From J089 sp964535735 (GTDB taxonomy: Bacteria > Fidelibacterota > Marinisomatia > Marinisomatales > J089): 60,204 nucleotides of DNA. Position numbers and translations under genes: made by a program. The stretch spans positions 1 through 60,204 of the forward strand of contig CAZHTM010000013.1 of the NCBI GenBank assembly GCA_964535735.1, read 5' to 3'. The notes below the pieces were generated by a model. The model was given only the letters and a program-made list of their open reading frames with translations. It did no database searches and was not told the origin of the DNA. The stretch's first letter is position 1; each line of letters starts with the position of its first letter. Below are positions 10,501-20,400 of this stretch, in pieces.

Positions 10501-10603
10501 AGAATTTTGGTCCAGCCTTGGCCGTTACTGCGGGTTCGGATGCCAAAGCTTGTCCGAGAACAAGAATGGAAACAATACCGGAAATGATGGGTGTTAATTT
10601 CAT
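7544..10603 (-). CDS. Large secreted protein with FN3 region and VVPNPY sorting domain (PorV-paired, module 3)
   Basis: 1019 residues, ATG 10603 with AAGG seven bases upstream, 13 nt after the TBDR stop. Signal peptide 1-22 (ends GQALAS). The N-terminal ~700 residues form a large domain of unknown function, rich in aromatic and acidic residues, containing a VFNYGN motif that aligns with FYNYGSIG and FYNYGGIG in the two homologues at 24443 and 17401. A conserved ISCGPFDL-like/FGQDKQDL segment precedes the FN3-like region (near 730-900; DFEGYKVYKSTDGG, TYSVTAYDMG). The C-terminal ~90 residues (VVPNPYIV, RKLRFTHLP, TIFTITGEKV, GLYFYTV, GKFAVVR) are the variant sorting domain. It is probably exported and held on the surface next to the TBDR encoded upstream. 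Substrate not evident; it is not a SusD homologue by any motif visible. Confidence 0.8.
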   Translation of the reverse strand: MKLTPIISGIVSILVLGQALASEPAVTAKAGPKFSTEFRLGKVGDNPFPTNPLNDRAKGYLIKGKVKSAVFNYGNFIQWGDYSASTGYNGLPAGMWGNYSYLPHVAFMAGVPGSDYSSNYTWIVCGTTVDNGGNQINIWCSQDAYDAWVSDGDTVFVGVAFETIDDRGILGEQKESKQSIDKKYQWGIDDLAEEIFISLPYNSVSAINPNSPKARVGLVYPWGRRPALKERSDSFDIFDYGPDLEEWTADDNYAYYGASTIESWFTRWSPSTNTEWQATTKARINTHDTEVTAGDIFGTTPFTDPGDPYPLLAHSNYSQTWPKQYNPETGEYEPFWPGWWAENYNEDLPGCSGTRKDPDCWEEVPGRFISDSDVFLEFDDRWAERSNIVNTNNEYLQTGYPLGLKVRAEAHSYGVAYAEDILFVTVRVRNESGDWTDENGVRHEGIVLPDGTKLNHGKGFNYHKVVLGFYMDADAVSADINGNFGVHSNDDDFMEYYWERFEVNNESLLISMAMIYDYDGNSNGATDLGIVATQLLDSPLATKPVDLDLDGTTDIFPGEPLKMTDWHWFDWYNRPGVVSRESNTNCCAGEPGKPQALNREEIMYKLIAGDTTNLSPDEKAWFFHTPHPDTDLDMELNPHFDSLEGLEQEDAFLQDPPGLDCVLIMSCGPFDLDVGEEVPFSFCIIFGQDKQDLINNAKFAQIMYNSHYQGYTPPTTPTVTAEVDHNKVILTWDDAAEQSKDVVTGYADFEGYKVYKSTDGGKTWGGPEDMIFDSSGVFVGWKPIAQFDLTAEEDSAYCVFEPGDCGEGPIRGHSISGPDPLNPWLNLGRDTGIQHMFVDTNVVDGMEYTYSVTAYDMGVEAPYYIRYIDNGDGTYSEVRDSTTSNPNAWSEPMGYPSIENSKGTTIHDPNFVTVVPGYRTEATVTKVQVVPNPYIVRSQFNEKEYVRKLRFTHLPETCTITIFTITGEKVYQIKHDDPVDGNEWWNLRTINNQEVSPGLYFYTVESGDEKFIGKFAVVR

Positions 10604-10616
10604 AATCGCCTTCAGA

Positions 10617-13600
10617 TTACCTGAAATCTATCCTGACAAAGAAATTGATTTCCCGTGGGTTAGAAAAGTACCAGGGCATATCATAATAGGATTTTGATTT
10701 ATCGTGAGTCGCATCCGGTAGGCCAACAAATTGTGTATAATATTCACCTGGATCATCCGGTTTGCCCGTAAGCGGCCAAATATCAATGGCATTCGCAATA
10801 TTGAAGATATTGTAGATGTTCATCCCAAGTGTCATACGATAATCATCGTAAGAAATATATTTGGATAGCGACAAATTAACGGTCTTATAACTAGGCGCCC
10901 GTTTGCTGTATTTATTTTTGGTGTCTTCTTGTGGTTGATTCCCNNNNNNNNNNNNNNNNNNNNNNNNNNNNNNNNNNNNNNNNNNNNNNNNNNNNNNNNN
11001 NNNNNNNNNNNNNNNNNNNNNNNNNNNNNNNNNNNNNNNNNNNAGAGTAAAATCAATACCCTTGGCGCTACCATAATCTCCATTGGAAAAGACCTGATAG
11101 GTATATACTCCGCTGCGATTGTTCCGATACGTCACCAACTGATCCATATTTTTCACCCACCCAGCGATAGTATACGCCCAATGCCGACCTACCTGAACAT
11201 TAAACCCAAATTCATAGGATTGGGTTCGGGACGCATTCATGGTCGCATTTCCTAGAACACCCTCCCCTTCTTCAAATAAAGTTTCCGGGTCTTCCAGGCG
11301 GTTGGTATTCAAATACACATTCTGATATACGGGGGTCTGATAATACACGCCGTAATTAAACGTAAAGGTCGACCGATCCGTGATGACGTGACTGAATCCT
11401 ATTCTTGGAGAAATTTTATAGAACCAGTCAGCAGGTGTGAATATCACTTTCTGCGTGGAGAATCCGGGACTGTCCGAGGCCGGTTCACCATAATTCCATT
11501 TGTCGTCGTCTTCACCCAAGTCTCCCGTATTGGGTTTGCCGTCTTCTCCGATATCCGCATAATACCATGGACGTCCTGGTGAGTAATTTCCCAATGTATC
11601 CGCCCATATTTGGGTATTATAGTTCACCATATCGATTCGAATACCCGCATTAATAACCATCCAAGGAACTTCGAAGGTGTTTTGGATGTAAGCAGATAAC
11701 TCTTCCGGCTCCCGGTAATCATCCCAAACGCCATTACCATTAGCATCGCTAAAGGATTCGCCTTTATCCCATTTGCCATTTCCTTCACCCGGATCGGGAC
11801 CGGGATAACCTTCATCCGTGGGTAGAAGGCCATCGGGGCCCGTATCATTCCAATATTCGGCAAAACTTTGAATAAAAGCTCCCTGCCCTAACCACGGATT
11901 CTTGACTTCATAAAAATTCAGCTTATGGGTTTTATAATCGAATCCGGAGCGCACTTTCCATTTATCGGTCATCTGTGACGTGAAATCGGCCCTGAATTCT
12001 GTCGTAACCGCCCGGGACGTTCCATAAAACCGGTCATGTCCGCCAAAGGCTCGTCCTTCGTTCCATGCGTAATTTCCAAATCTACTGGGCATATAATAAA
12101 ATGGATCATACGGGGTTCCGTTTGAACGAGGAGCAAATGAACCTACAAATTGGGACCACCAGGGATCCTGGCTGTATTGCAAGTCCACAATTCGGTAATC
12201 CTCAAAATTTGAATAATCTTCATACATCTCCGGCAACAACCAGAAACTTCCGTCCCGATACACTGCTTTTTCCGTTAACGCGGGACCATCCCATTTTCCA
12301 TTATGATTGCGATCCTGGGTAGCCGGATCAAATCGATCAATGCCTTCATCAAAGACGCCATTTCCATTGACATCCGTGAAATCCTCGGCCACTTCCCAAT
12401 TATAAAGTCCCGGTGTAGCGCCCAAATACCACCCGCTCCGTTCATCCCGATTTGTATAGTATAACGTATCGCCATTTTCGGATATAGCATAGGGGATAAC
12501 CAGGGGATTATAGGGATCGGAGATTACCCGATCAGGACCAGCGGAATGGCGATATTCAAACCAGTTAGGATACCCATCCTTATCATCGTCCAACCACCGG
12601 ACACCCTGGAATTGATCCTGGATGAAGCGGCTCACGCGAACGGAATAAAAAATGCTGCTGCTAAGCGATTGATTTAATTCAAAAGTGTAGCGATACGTAT
12701 CCCGGAATAATTCGTTCTGACCGGCATCCCAATATAAATACCGGGGATTAAATCCTTTTCGATGAGCGCCTACTTGCCAATACGAAATATTCATCCTTAG
12801 TCGATTGGTGGGATTGTACGCCAGCTTGGTAAATACATCCCAGGTCCGATCAAATCCAAAACCCCGATATCCTGGCGTGTTATCCCACGGTTGAACCATT
12901 TTCAGTCGATTTTCCGTATTATATGGATCGTTTGGATTTTCCTTATAAAAAATATCATCAAATTTGAATACTCGATAATTCTGACGGTCCGTATATTGAC
13001 CGGACAGCCAATATTTGAATTTTGGCAACCCAGGGACGGGACCGCCAAAAGCCAGGTTATAATCATTATAGCCCCGGAGATCGTCAAAAGTGGATCCCAT
13101 TGCGGCACCGACCATGCTGGTTTCATACTTGAATTTGTATTGAAAAAGTTCGCCACCAAGGTTGGTATGCATATTCGATACGGCCGACATGGCATCCCCG
13201 TATTCTGCGCTAAATCCTCCCGGTTGCCAGTCGAATTCTTTAACGGCAAACAGATTTAATCTGGTTCCGTTTCCGATACCGCCAAAAATAGGATTGCGTA
13301 TATAAAGACCATCAATCATGTAAGCGATCTCGCCTGAACGTCCGCCACGAACATGGACTTCTTCCAGTCCTCGTTCCTCATGGTCCGGAATGCCCTGATT
13401 GCGACTTTCTACCTTGACCACGCCAGATTGTAGCGCGTACAGCTCGGTTACATCCCGAATGGGTAGCGCTTCCACAGCTTCCCGGTCCACGGTAATCTTT
13501 TTTGCTGTGGATCCTTTTTCTACCATCTCCCGCTGACCCACAACTTCCACTGACTCCCCTTCTATTGCCGCTACCGGAAGGTTGAAGTTTAGCCAGATGG

Positions 13601-13895
13601 TTTTATCCATGATGACTTCCACGTTCTTCCGAACTTGGGTTTGGTACCCAATCATCATGACGGTGACATCGTAAGTGCCTACCGGAATATTCAAAATAAT
13701 GTAATTTCCGTCTACATCTGCTACGGCGCCAATGCCCAATGCCTGTATAAAAACTTGAGCTCCGGGCAGACCGTTGCCATCCACGTCTCTTACTTGTCCC
13801 CGAATCGTTCCGTCTGTTCCGGCCCACAATAGCGATAGCGATAAAATACCTAACGCTAAAACAATCCCTTTGCGGTGCAAAATTGTTCTTCCCAT
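10617..13895 (-). CDS. TonB-dependent receptor with carboxypeptidase-regulatory N-domain (module 3), contains assembly gap
   Basis: ATG 13895 lies 2 nt after the lipoprotein stop. Signal peptide about 1-25. Residues ~28-115 are a carboxypeptidase-regulatory-like beta-sandwich (GTIRGQVRDVDGNGLPGAQV; IPVGTYDVTVMMIGYQT). The plug follows (VHVRGGRSGEIAYMIDG near 183-200; GGFSAEYGDAMS near 228). The barrel ends in FVRIDFR. Extracellular-loop regions hold several Ca-type loops (DVNGNGVFDEG, DRNHNGKWDG, DANGNGVWDD). The plug's usual SGxVNIVTK segment is replaced by SAVSNMHTN, which is unusual. A 100-N gap after GSAKGIDFT removes part of the late barrel; comparison with the 20661-23396 receptor suggests that more than 100 bp are missing. 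Ligand unknown. Confidence 0.88.
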   Translation of the reverse strand: MGRTILHRKGIVLALGILSLSLLWAGTDGTIRGQVRDVDGNGLPGAQVFIQALGIGAVADVDGNYIILNIPVGTYDVTVMMIGYQTQVRKNVEVIMDKTIWLNFNLPVAAIEGESVEVVGQREMVEKGSTAKKITVDREAVEALPIRDVTELYALQSGVVKVESRNQGIPDHEERGLEEVHVRGGRSGEIAYMIDGLYIRNPIFGGIGNGTRLNLFAVKEFDWQPGGFSAEYGDAMSAVSNMHTNLGGELFQYKFKYETSMVGAAMGSTFDDLRGYNDYNLAFGGPVPGLPKFKYWLSGQYTDRQNYRVFKFDDIFYKENPNDPYNTENRLKMVQPWDNTPGYRGFGFDRTWDVFTKLAYNPTNRLRMNISYWQVGAHRKGFNPRYLYWDAGQNELFRDTYRYTFELNQSLSSSIFYSVRVSRFIQDQFQGVRWLDDDKDGYPNWFEYRHSAGPDRVISDPYNPLVIPYAISENGDTLYYTNRDERSGWYLGATPGLYNWEVAEDFTDVNGNGVFDEGIDRFDPATQDRNHNGKWDGPALTEKAVYRDGSFWLLPEMYEDYSNFEDYRIVDLQYSQDPWWSQFVGSFAPRSNGTPYDPFYYMPSRFGNYAWNEGRAFGGHDRFYGTSRAVTTEFRADFTSQMTDKWKVRSGFDYKTHKLNFYEVKNPWLGQGAFIQSFAEYWNDTGPDGLLPTDEGYPGPDPGEGNGKWDKGESFSDANGNGVWDDYREPEELSAYIQNTFEVPWMVINAGIRIDMVNYNTQIWADTLGNYSPGRPWYYADIGEDGKPNTGDLGEDDDKWNYGEPASDSPGFSTQKVIFTPADWFYKISPRIGFSHVITDRSTFTFNYGVYYQTPVYQNVYLNTNRLEDPETLFEEGEGVLGNATMNASRTQSYEFGFNVQVGRHWAYTIAGWVKNMDQLVTYRNNRSGVYTYQVFSNGDYGSAKGIDFTXXXXXXXXXXXXXXXXXXXXXXXXXXXXXXXXXXGNQPQEDTKNKYSKRAPSYKTVNLSLSKYISYDDYRMTLGMNIYNIFNIANAIDIWPLTGKPDDPGEYYTQFVGLPDATHDKSKSYYDMPWYFSNPREINFFVRIDFR
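10944..11043. other. Assembly gap (100 N) inside TonB receptor
   Basis: Exactly 100 Ns. The 55 bp on each side do not match one another or any other place noticed in the window, so this gap is real and of unknown size. The cause may be a repeat elsewhere in the genome or strain variation. Confidence 0.9.
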
Positions 13896-13897
13896 AC

Positions 13898-16051
13898 TTA
13901 TTCGTCTGCCGCCTGACTTATGCGTTGAAGTCCTGCAGTCCTCGTAATCTTATAGGGATCATTCCCCAATCCCGCTTCCTGTCCCAGCCGGGATAATTTA
14001 ACTGAGTGAGTGGGTGCCATCATCCGACCCAAAGCAGTCCTGGATCGACCAGTCTCATGGTACCGTTTCAGTTCCCACTTAGAATATCCGAACCATTGCT
14101 CTTCTGATCCCGGAGACTCACTCCAGCGAACATAGACTTCGTCCCGGACAATGCCATAGCCCTTCACCAACCAGGTGATATTTCGTTCGCCATATTCCAC
14201 AGCATTACCCACCATTGTCATAGACATTTCCCGAGTGATACGGAAGCAATCTGTAAAGGTGGTATCCATGGAGGGGCATTCCTCAAAATCGGAGACAATC
14301 CGAGTTGTATCGGCATAACAGGTCATTTCACCCTGGTCGTTGATATAACCGGTTATAGTTTTCGCCGGAACTGTGACCTCATCTGCATCAACAGCAAATG
14401 AATTTTGGATATAATAAGTGGCCACCGGAGTCATGACGGTCGTGTCCATCTGGACGCGCTCACCATCGCGGAGAAGTCCATTGGGTGTGTAATATAGAAC
14501 TTCTTCCACCGGATGTTTTTCAAACCAGAATCCCTCTTCGAAATCCTCCGACGACCAATTTCCCGTACTCCATGTAGAAAAATCAAAGCCTTGAAAACCC
14601 GGTGGTTTAAAGTAGCTCGGATGGGTCAGTTTATAAATATTGTCAGCTTGTTTGAACAACAGATAATCATAGTCCCGGTACGCCGCCCCTGTGGCCGGAT
14701 CCACACCGCTCCATTCAGTTTTAGTGATAAAATAATCACTCACATTTACCACATCATCTAAATGTTCTATAATCCGATTGGTGTACAAGGTAATGAGCGT
14801 ATCTAAATCATCCACAGGCCGGGAAACGGTCTCTGTGCCGGGTACTTCTTTAATGATATCATGATAGACGGTCCCATAACGGTCAATGAGCGAATCACCA
14901 GGAAAGATTTGAATTAACACACGATATTGATTCAAATCCGGATACTGGTCATAAGAGACCAGTAACTGATTCGGTATTTCCTGAATGACAAAGAGTTCAT
15001 CAGGATCAGGAATACCGTCATGATTTAGATCGGTATAGCCTTCCGCAGGGTCCAGACGGCCATTGCCCACATCGGTAAAGGCCTCCCCGAAATCGTAGAT
15101 TCCGTTGCCATTGCCATCCACAAATGCTTCCGCGTCGTCATGATAACCGTTACAATTACAATCGCGGTAAGGTTCATTCAAATCATATGTGCCGTCGCCG
15201 TCGATATCATAATACGGCTCCTCCGGATCCCACAATCCATTACCCTGGTCTACCGTTTCAGCGTCATCCCATTGGCCATTGCCGTTACAGTCCGTATTTA
15301 CGCGATACATGAGGGAATCATCCCCTACGACTTTTCTAATAAAATGGAATGTTTTGGAATAGACTTTCTGACGCGGCTCACTGGGATAATACGTGGTATC
15401 GACCCACTCCGCTTGATCTACAAAAGTCAGTCCCTGAGGATTGATAGTGTCCAGCACCGCCGCGAAGACCAGCCAATCCAGGGTGTCTTGATAAAGAATG
15501 GTAGTATCCGAAAAAATCCAGTCAGAGTTATTGGGTTTGTATCGTTGTAAATCCGGTTCCGCATCAAATTCCCAGGTCATATTTTCAATATTTTTAAACT
15601 GACTTGAGAATAAGCTAACCGAGTCTTCTCGTATCACGCCATATTGGGTCAGGGAGTCCACCAGCGTCCGCGTAGTAATGTCGGAACCAATATCATCAGC
15701 AGTTACATCCAGTAAATAATCCGGGAACGTTCGGAAATTCAGTTGATCCGGCTCCCGGTTGAAAATGGCCAAATATTCCGCATAGGAAAAATCAAACCGG
15801 GAATTGCCATAACGGTAAAAATCAGCATTCACATCCGATTCAAAATTAAAAAAGTAGTCCTGAACCGGTCCTTCTTTTCCGCTACCAACGGAACTTTCGT
15901 TAAGCGTGTTAGTTACAGGTTGGTCAGAAGAATCTTTGGAATCGCTGGGTTTTTCACAAGATACGAGAACCAGGGCAACCAGAAGAATGGCCCCCAATTC
16001 CGGTATACAATTCCAGGTCTGTTGGTAATGTTTGAGAATTTTTGAAATCAA
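13898..16051 (-). CDS. Lipoprotein with EF-hand/thrombospondin-type Ca loops, first gene of module 3
   Basis: 717 residues. No in-frame ATG exists before the signal sequence and a stop lies four codons upstream of TTG 16051, so TTG is the likely start. ILLVALVLVSC gives a lipobox with the acylated Cys at about residue 32. Between roughly 250 and 355 there are at least five acidic loops in tandem (DCNGNGQWDD, DIDGDGTYDL, DCNCNGYHDD, DGNGNGIYDF, DLNHDGIPDP), each likely to bind Ca2+. The remainder is beta-rich and unrecognised; the C-terminus is basic and lacks a sorting domain. It is followed 2 nt later by the TBDR, so the pair is co-expressed. By position it could be a surface accessory of the receptor, but it does not look like SusD. 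The other two modules have no such gene. Confidence 0.75.
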   Translation of the reverse strand: MISKILKHYQQTWNCIPELGAILLVALVLVSCEKPSDSKDSSDQPVTNTLNESSVGSGKEGPVQDYFFNFESDVNADFYRYGNSRFDFSYAEYLAIFNREPDQLNFRTFPDYLLDVTADDIGSDITTRTLVDSLTQYGVIREDSVSLFSSQFKNIENMTWEFDAEPDLQRYKPNNSDWIFSDTTILYQDTLDWLVFAAVLDTINPQGLTFVDQAEWVDTTYYPSEPRQKVYSKTFHFIRKVVGDDSLMYRVNTDCNGNGQWDDAETVDQGNGLWDPEEPYYDIDGDGTYDLNEPYRDCNCNGYHDDAEAFVDGNGNGIYDFGEAFTDVGNGRLDPAEGYTDLNHDGIPDPDELFVIQEIPNQLLVSYDQYPDLNQYRVLIQIFPGDSLIDRYGTVYHDIIKEVPGTETVSRPVDDLDTLITLYTNRIIEHLDDVVNVSDYFITKTEWSGVDPATGAAYRDYDYLLFKQADNIYKLTHPSYFKPPGFQGFDFSTWSTGNWSSEDFEEGFWFEKHPVEEVLYYTPNGLLRDGERVQMDTTVMTPVATYYIQNSFAVDADEVTVPAKTITGYINDQGEMTCYADTTRIVSDFEECPSMDTTFTDCFRITREMSMTMVGNAVEYGERNITWLVKGYGIVRDEVYVRWSESPGSEEQWFGYSKWELKRYHETGRSRTALGRMMAPTHSVKLSRLGQEAGLGNDPYKITRTAGLQRISQAADE

Positions 16052-16366
16052 AAAAGTACTCGATCAAAGGAAATATTAAGGCACGAAGTTTAATTCAAAG
16101 TATTGGAAAAATCCCACCCCTTTTCTAAAAATATGCCTGAGGAATATAGCTTTTTGTTGGTTTAATACTCTGTTTTTATTTATAAGATGGATAAAAATAT
16201 TGGTTCATCAACCTATTCATTCAACGGGGTATTAGACCAAAACACTTCAGTTCAACCTCAATAAAATTTTAATATTGACAGGGAAAATGACAAGTCTGCT
16301 GTTAAGCTCCAGACGCCTTGAAATTCTAAAAGATCAACTATCAGTACGTATGAGATTGCAGAATTA
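16052..16366. other. AT-rich intergenic region upstream of module 3
   Basis: About 315 bp without a credible gene. It separates the PorV-like gene of module 2 from the lipoprotein of module 3, so it should carry the promoter of module 3. No convincing -35/-10 or Bacteroidota-type -33/-7 pair and no terminator hairpin could be pinned down. Confidence 0.6.
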
Positions 16367-17404
16367 TCAGAATAGGATATTCAAGGAATAACCGTTGACA
16401 AGATTAAATACGCCCATGGACCGGGCGGCATAATCCAGTGAAATATTGGCTTTTCCGTGGAAATTGGTCCGGAGTCCGAAACCATACGTCCACCCGCTTT
16501 CACGGGAATCCAGAAAAATATTATTTTGTCCAGCTCGAAGTACTAGCATCTTTCCCAGCAAATATTCCAATCCGGCATTGACATATTCCACATTATCGTT
16601 AGGATGAATCGCGTCCACCGCCACGACAATTTTCTGGGAATTTCCGATAAGGAAGTCTTTGCTCATTCCCACACGCATCAACAGAGGAAGCTGCCAGGAC
16701 CAGGTATCCAGGTGAGCGTCAATCCGGTCATTATTTCCGGCTTTTTGTTCGTCAATATCCACCTTTTGCTGAGTATCTCGACCTTCCAATTTCATTTTAT
16801 TCCCAAAATTGCTGATACTCATTCCCAAACGTAACCCTTTATTTCTCGTCTGGAACAGTGTCCCCAGATCCAGTGCCGTGGACGATGCTGTCATATGCCA
16901 GATTTGTTCCTGAATATGCTTTATGGAAAATCCGAACGAAAAGCGATCAGTCAACCTCCGACTAAAGGTGATGCCAAATGCTAGGCTAGTAGCTCCATAA
17001 TATTCTCCCGTACCTTCGGGATAAAAAATCGTCCGTACTGGTTCATCATCCATGGTCACGCCCGTATAAAATAGTCCAAATGAACCTACACCCTCCATGG
17101 GAACAACGACACCAGCAAAATTGAACTGTACACCCGCAATCCAGGGTGAATGATAAAACTGCGCTTCGGTGTGTTCCAGGCCAGTAATTCCCGCTGGATT
17201 CCAGTAAATCGCCGATACATCACTGGCTAGTGATACAAAGGCATCGCCCATACCAATAGCACGTGCGCCAACGCCAATCTCTAGAAACGGTGCTGCTGTT
17301 GTACCTACTTTACTAACATGCTTCACCAATTGTGCTGAGAGGACTGAGCTCAATAAAATCCCCAGAACACATATATATTTATTAGTTGCGTTCCTGATCA
17401 TCAT
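16367..17404 (-). CDS. PorV/UPF0164-family outer-membrane protein (module 2)
   Basis: 345 residues; ATG 17404 overlaps the stop of the secreted-protein gene as ATGA. Signal peptide ends near LSSVLSAQ. The family signature FLEIGVGARAIGMGDAFVS is followed by WNPAGI, a PEGTGEYYG motif near 130, RRLTDRFSFG near 150 and a C-terminal barrel strand ending NILF. It is clearly paralogous to, but diverged from, the barrels at 6525 and 23421. Family knowledge suggests an outer-membrane carrier for C-terminal-domain cargo. It is the last gene of its module; no terminator hairpin was seen after it. Confidence 0.85.
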   Translation of the reverse strand: MMIRNATNKYICVLGILLSSVLSAQLVKHVSKVGTTAAPFLEIGVGARAIGMGDAFVSLASDVSAIYWNPAGITGLEHTEAQFYHSPWIAGVQFNFAGVVVPMEGVGSFGLFYTGVTMDDEPVRTIFYPEGTGEYYGATSLAFGITFSRRLTDRFSFGFSIKHIQEQIWHMTASSTALDLGTLFQTRNKGLRLGMSISNFGNKMKLEGRDTQQKVDIDEQKAGNNDRIDAHLDTWSWQLPLLMRVGMSKDFLIGNSQKIVVAVDAIHPNDNVEYVNAGLEYLLGKMLVLRAGQNNIFLDSRESGWTYGFGLRTNFHGKANISLDYAARSMGVFNLVNGYSLNILF

Positions 17405-20400
17405 TTAATCAACGCAAATTTTCCAACGGTTTCACCGATTCCTGGTGCATCCACATGATAGATGTATACTCCGTAGGCAATTTCTAAACCATCTTTAGAC
17501 AGGAGATTCCATTCCTCGGAACCGTTTTCCAGTACATCGGAATGGTGCAAGGTCTGGACCAGGTATCCCGATAACGTAAAAATCTTTATCGTACATTCCT
17601 TGGGAAGATGAATAAACTCTATCTTACGCGTTCCCCGGCCGGAAGCGTACAAATGCTGAGGTTCCCATGAGGCTGTCACCACGTATGGATTGGGCACCAC
17701 GGCAATCTTTTTTAATTCCTGTTTCGCTCGTTGAATATCGACCGTAGATCGGTGAGTTGTAAAGGAGTAGCGATCTTGAGCATTAAACGGTTTGGATGTA
17801 TAAATTCCAATAATATCTCCGGCTTCCACGTCTTCTACCGCCACAACGGTTGTATCCAAAACCCACGTCGTGTCATTAACAAAAATCGTATCAATCGCTA
17901 TAGAATCCACGGTAAAATTAACCTGATAACACGTATTGAGTCCGGACTCACCATAGATCAGAATAATGGGTTCATTAATATCCCAAATACCATCATGATC
18001 GGACTCAATGATCACAAAGCGAGCTTCCTCATCCTCAGTGACATTCCAGACATAGAAAGGCGCAACCACGCCGAATAAAGCATCCGTTCTGATAGAATCA
18101 CCCAGACTACCTTCCCAGCGAATTTCAAAATCCGCTGGATATAAGGTTCCCTGAAAATCAGAGACAATCACCGTGGGGTTATAGTCACAATCACCGGCAA
18201 TCCATCCGCTGGAATCAGTTAAAATAGCTAGGGGGTCCTCATAAACCAAAACTTGCAGCCCATCAAAGAAAGGATTCAACGGTTCACCATCAAGGTAGTG
18301 GCTTTGATAAAGAGGATAATATTGATACGTGACTAAGTAGGATTCACCATCCTGCAAAGCGTCATTGATACGTTGAATCAGTCCACTTTCCCCGTCGATG
18401 GTATAATCCACCCCTCGAACAAATTGATGGGAACCTGCGCGGTTTGTAATCACTACTGACTGTGGATCCACCGGGGACTGGCTTAACCCGGCCCAACCAG
18501 CCACAAAGGCAACCGTATCCTGTCGAGGTAGACTGTCTTTTACGGAATAAATGGTTTTTCCATTCAGGACACCGAATTCAATCAGGTAAGTATTATTCGG
18601 CTTAATTGCGGCCGGATCCATAGCATTCACCAAAATTTTTCCGGTGCCGGTTCCTGAATCATGCAATACAAACGCCAATCCATCCTCCACCCAATTTGGA
18701 GGTACATATCCCGCCACCGGCGCATTGGGTGTCACTTCCACAACATTAACATCTAAAAACTCCACCTCTCCATTGGGAGCCTGCTTCACGATTATGGGAC
18801 ATTCCGAGGGAACTAACGGTTGCAAATTTTCAATGTCTGACAATCCCCGATCATAAAAGTCTGTATCATAGCCTTTATCGTACGAAGTGATAGCATAATA
18901 ATACGTTTGACCGTTTTCTACTGTCGAATCCACCCAGAAATGTTTCAGGCCCGTGTCTTTTCCCATATCAAACTGGATTCCATTATATGCGATAGGATGA
19001 GGTCCCATTAACCCATCTTCATAGTCAAATTGAGCAATCGGTTTCCGAAAGGTTCGGTTGCCATAGGCGTCGGTGATGACCCACGGTTCCAGCAAGGCGG
19101 GATCGGTGGCGCGATAAATCCGATACCCCTCAAAATCACTACCATAAATGGGATCTTTGGATAATTCCGCCAGACGATCCCAATACAGCGTAACCTTATG
19201 ATCTCCGGGCACTGCGGTGAGATTGGGTTTCCGGGGTGGTTTCGCAAAATTATAATCGGAGTTATAAATCGCCTGCATGGTCACCGCATTCCGGAGGATG
19301 TCGTCCTGATCTTCCCCGAATACCATTGCCACAGCAAATTTTTTCCGTTCACCGGGAGCCAAACTGAAATATCCGGACCCATACAAAAACGTCTGGTCAA
19401 CTGTCTGTTCCGGCACGGCGAAAAAGCCAGGCTCGAGTTGACTCCACAATACCTCATCATCGGAAGCAGTAATATTAGGCCAGGGCCCCGCAAAGAAACT
19501 GGTGAGGCCAATCTGATCCGACTCATCGTTATCCGTATATTCAAAATTGGGCTCCCCGGGATCCGGCTGCCCGTTCCCTTCGGTCCCATCCACGTCCGGT
19601 CCCGGATAGCCATCGTGGTCTGGTCCTAGTCCATCCGTACCCAAATCGTCGGTTTCCGGATTCCAGTCACCGTCGTTATCGATCCCGTCAAATTGACTTT
19701 CATCGATCATCCCGTCACCATCGTTATCCAGGCCGTCATGGGGATTGCCGGGAGATTCCAGGAATTTCCATCCGAAATATGCCGGTTTGAACCCACCTTT
19801 GGCATTGCTCCAGGCATCATGGTCCCATTGATACACAATATCATTGTCCTGATCAAACCAGGCATCGTCGTCCCCCTGGTCCCCGTCATCGCCGATATCC
19901 GCATCTCCGTACATGCCAAACACTACGGTATCCAGGGTACTGGTTCCGGTATTGGTAATCCAGTAAGTCCAGATGATAATATCTTCCGCTGCCACATGTG
20001 CCCACTGATAGCCTCGCACTTCGACTTTGATGCCAATCCCTCGTTTATTCAAATCGGTGGTATCGGGATAAAAATTGAACTCATCGTTATAATAGTCGTC
20101 CATGACAAAGTAGGATTCCTGATCCGCCCTTGAATATTTGCCATATTGCCCGTTCCAGACTCCGGCCCAGGATGAATCCCGGTCCGGCCAAAATACAGGC
20201 CAAGAATCAGGATTATCGCTCATAGCAATGTTGTTCTGATTGGGATTGGCATACCCTGGTTGCGGTTCGAACCCCCATTGATATCCCATGGGAGACAAAT
20301 CTTTCCCGTTGTTAGACACCATTCCATCAGAGACTATGTGAATACGACGCCCATTGGCACCCACCACACTGGCTCCCACGACAGGAGTGAATTCTGCAAT

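Noticed and set aside
13898..16051. SusD-like partner of the TBDR
   Set aside because: No TPR-like or SusD signature; the protein is beta-rich with acidic Ca loops.
16275..16280. TTGACA on the plus strand as a sigma-70 -35 box
   Set aside because: No -10 box at the right distance, and it would point away from the gene needing a promoter.
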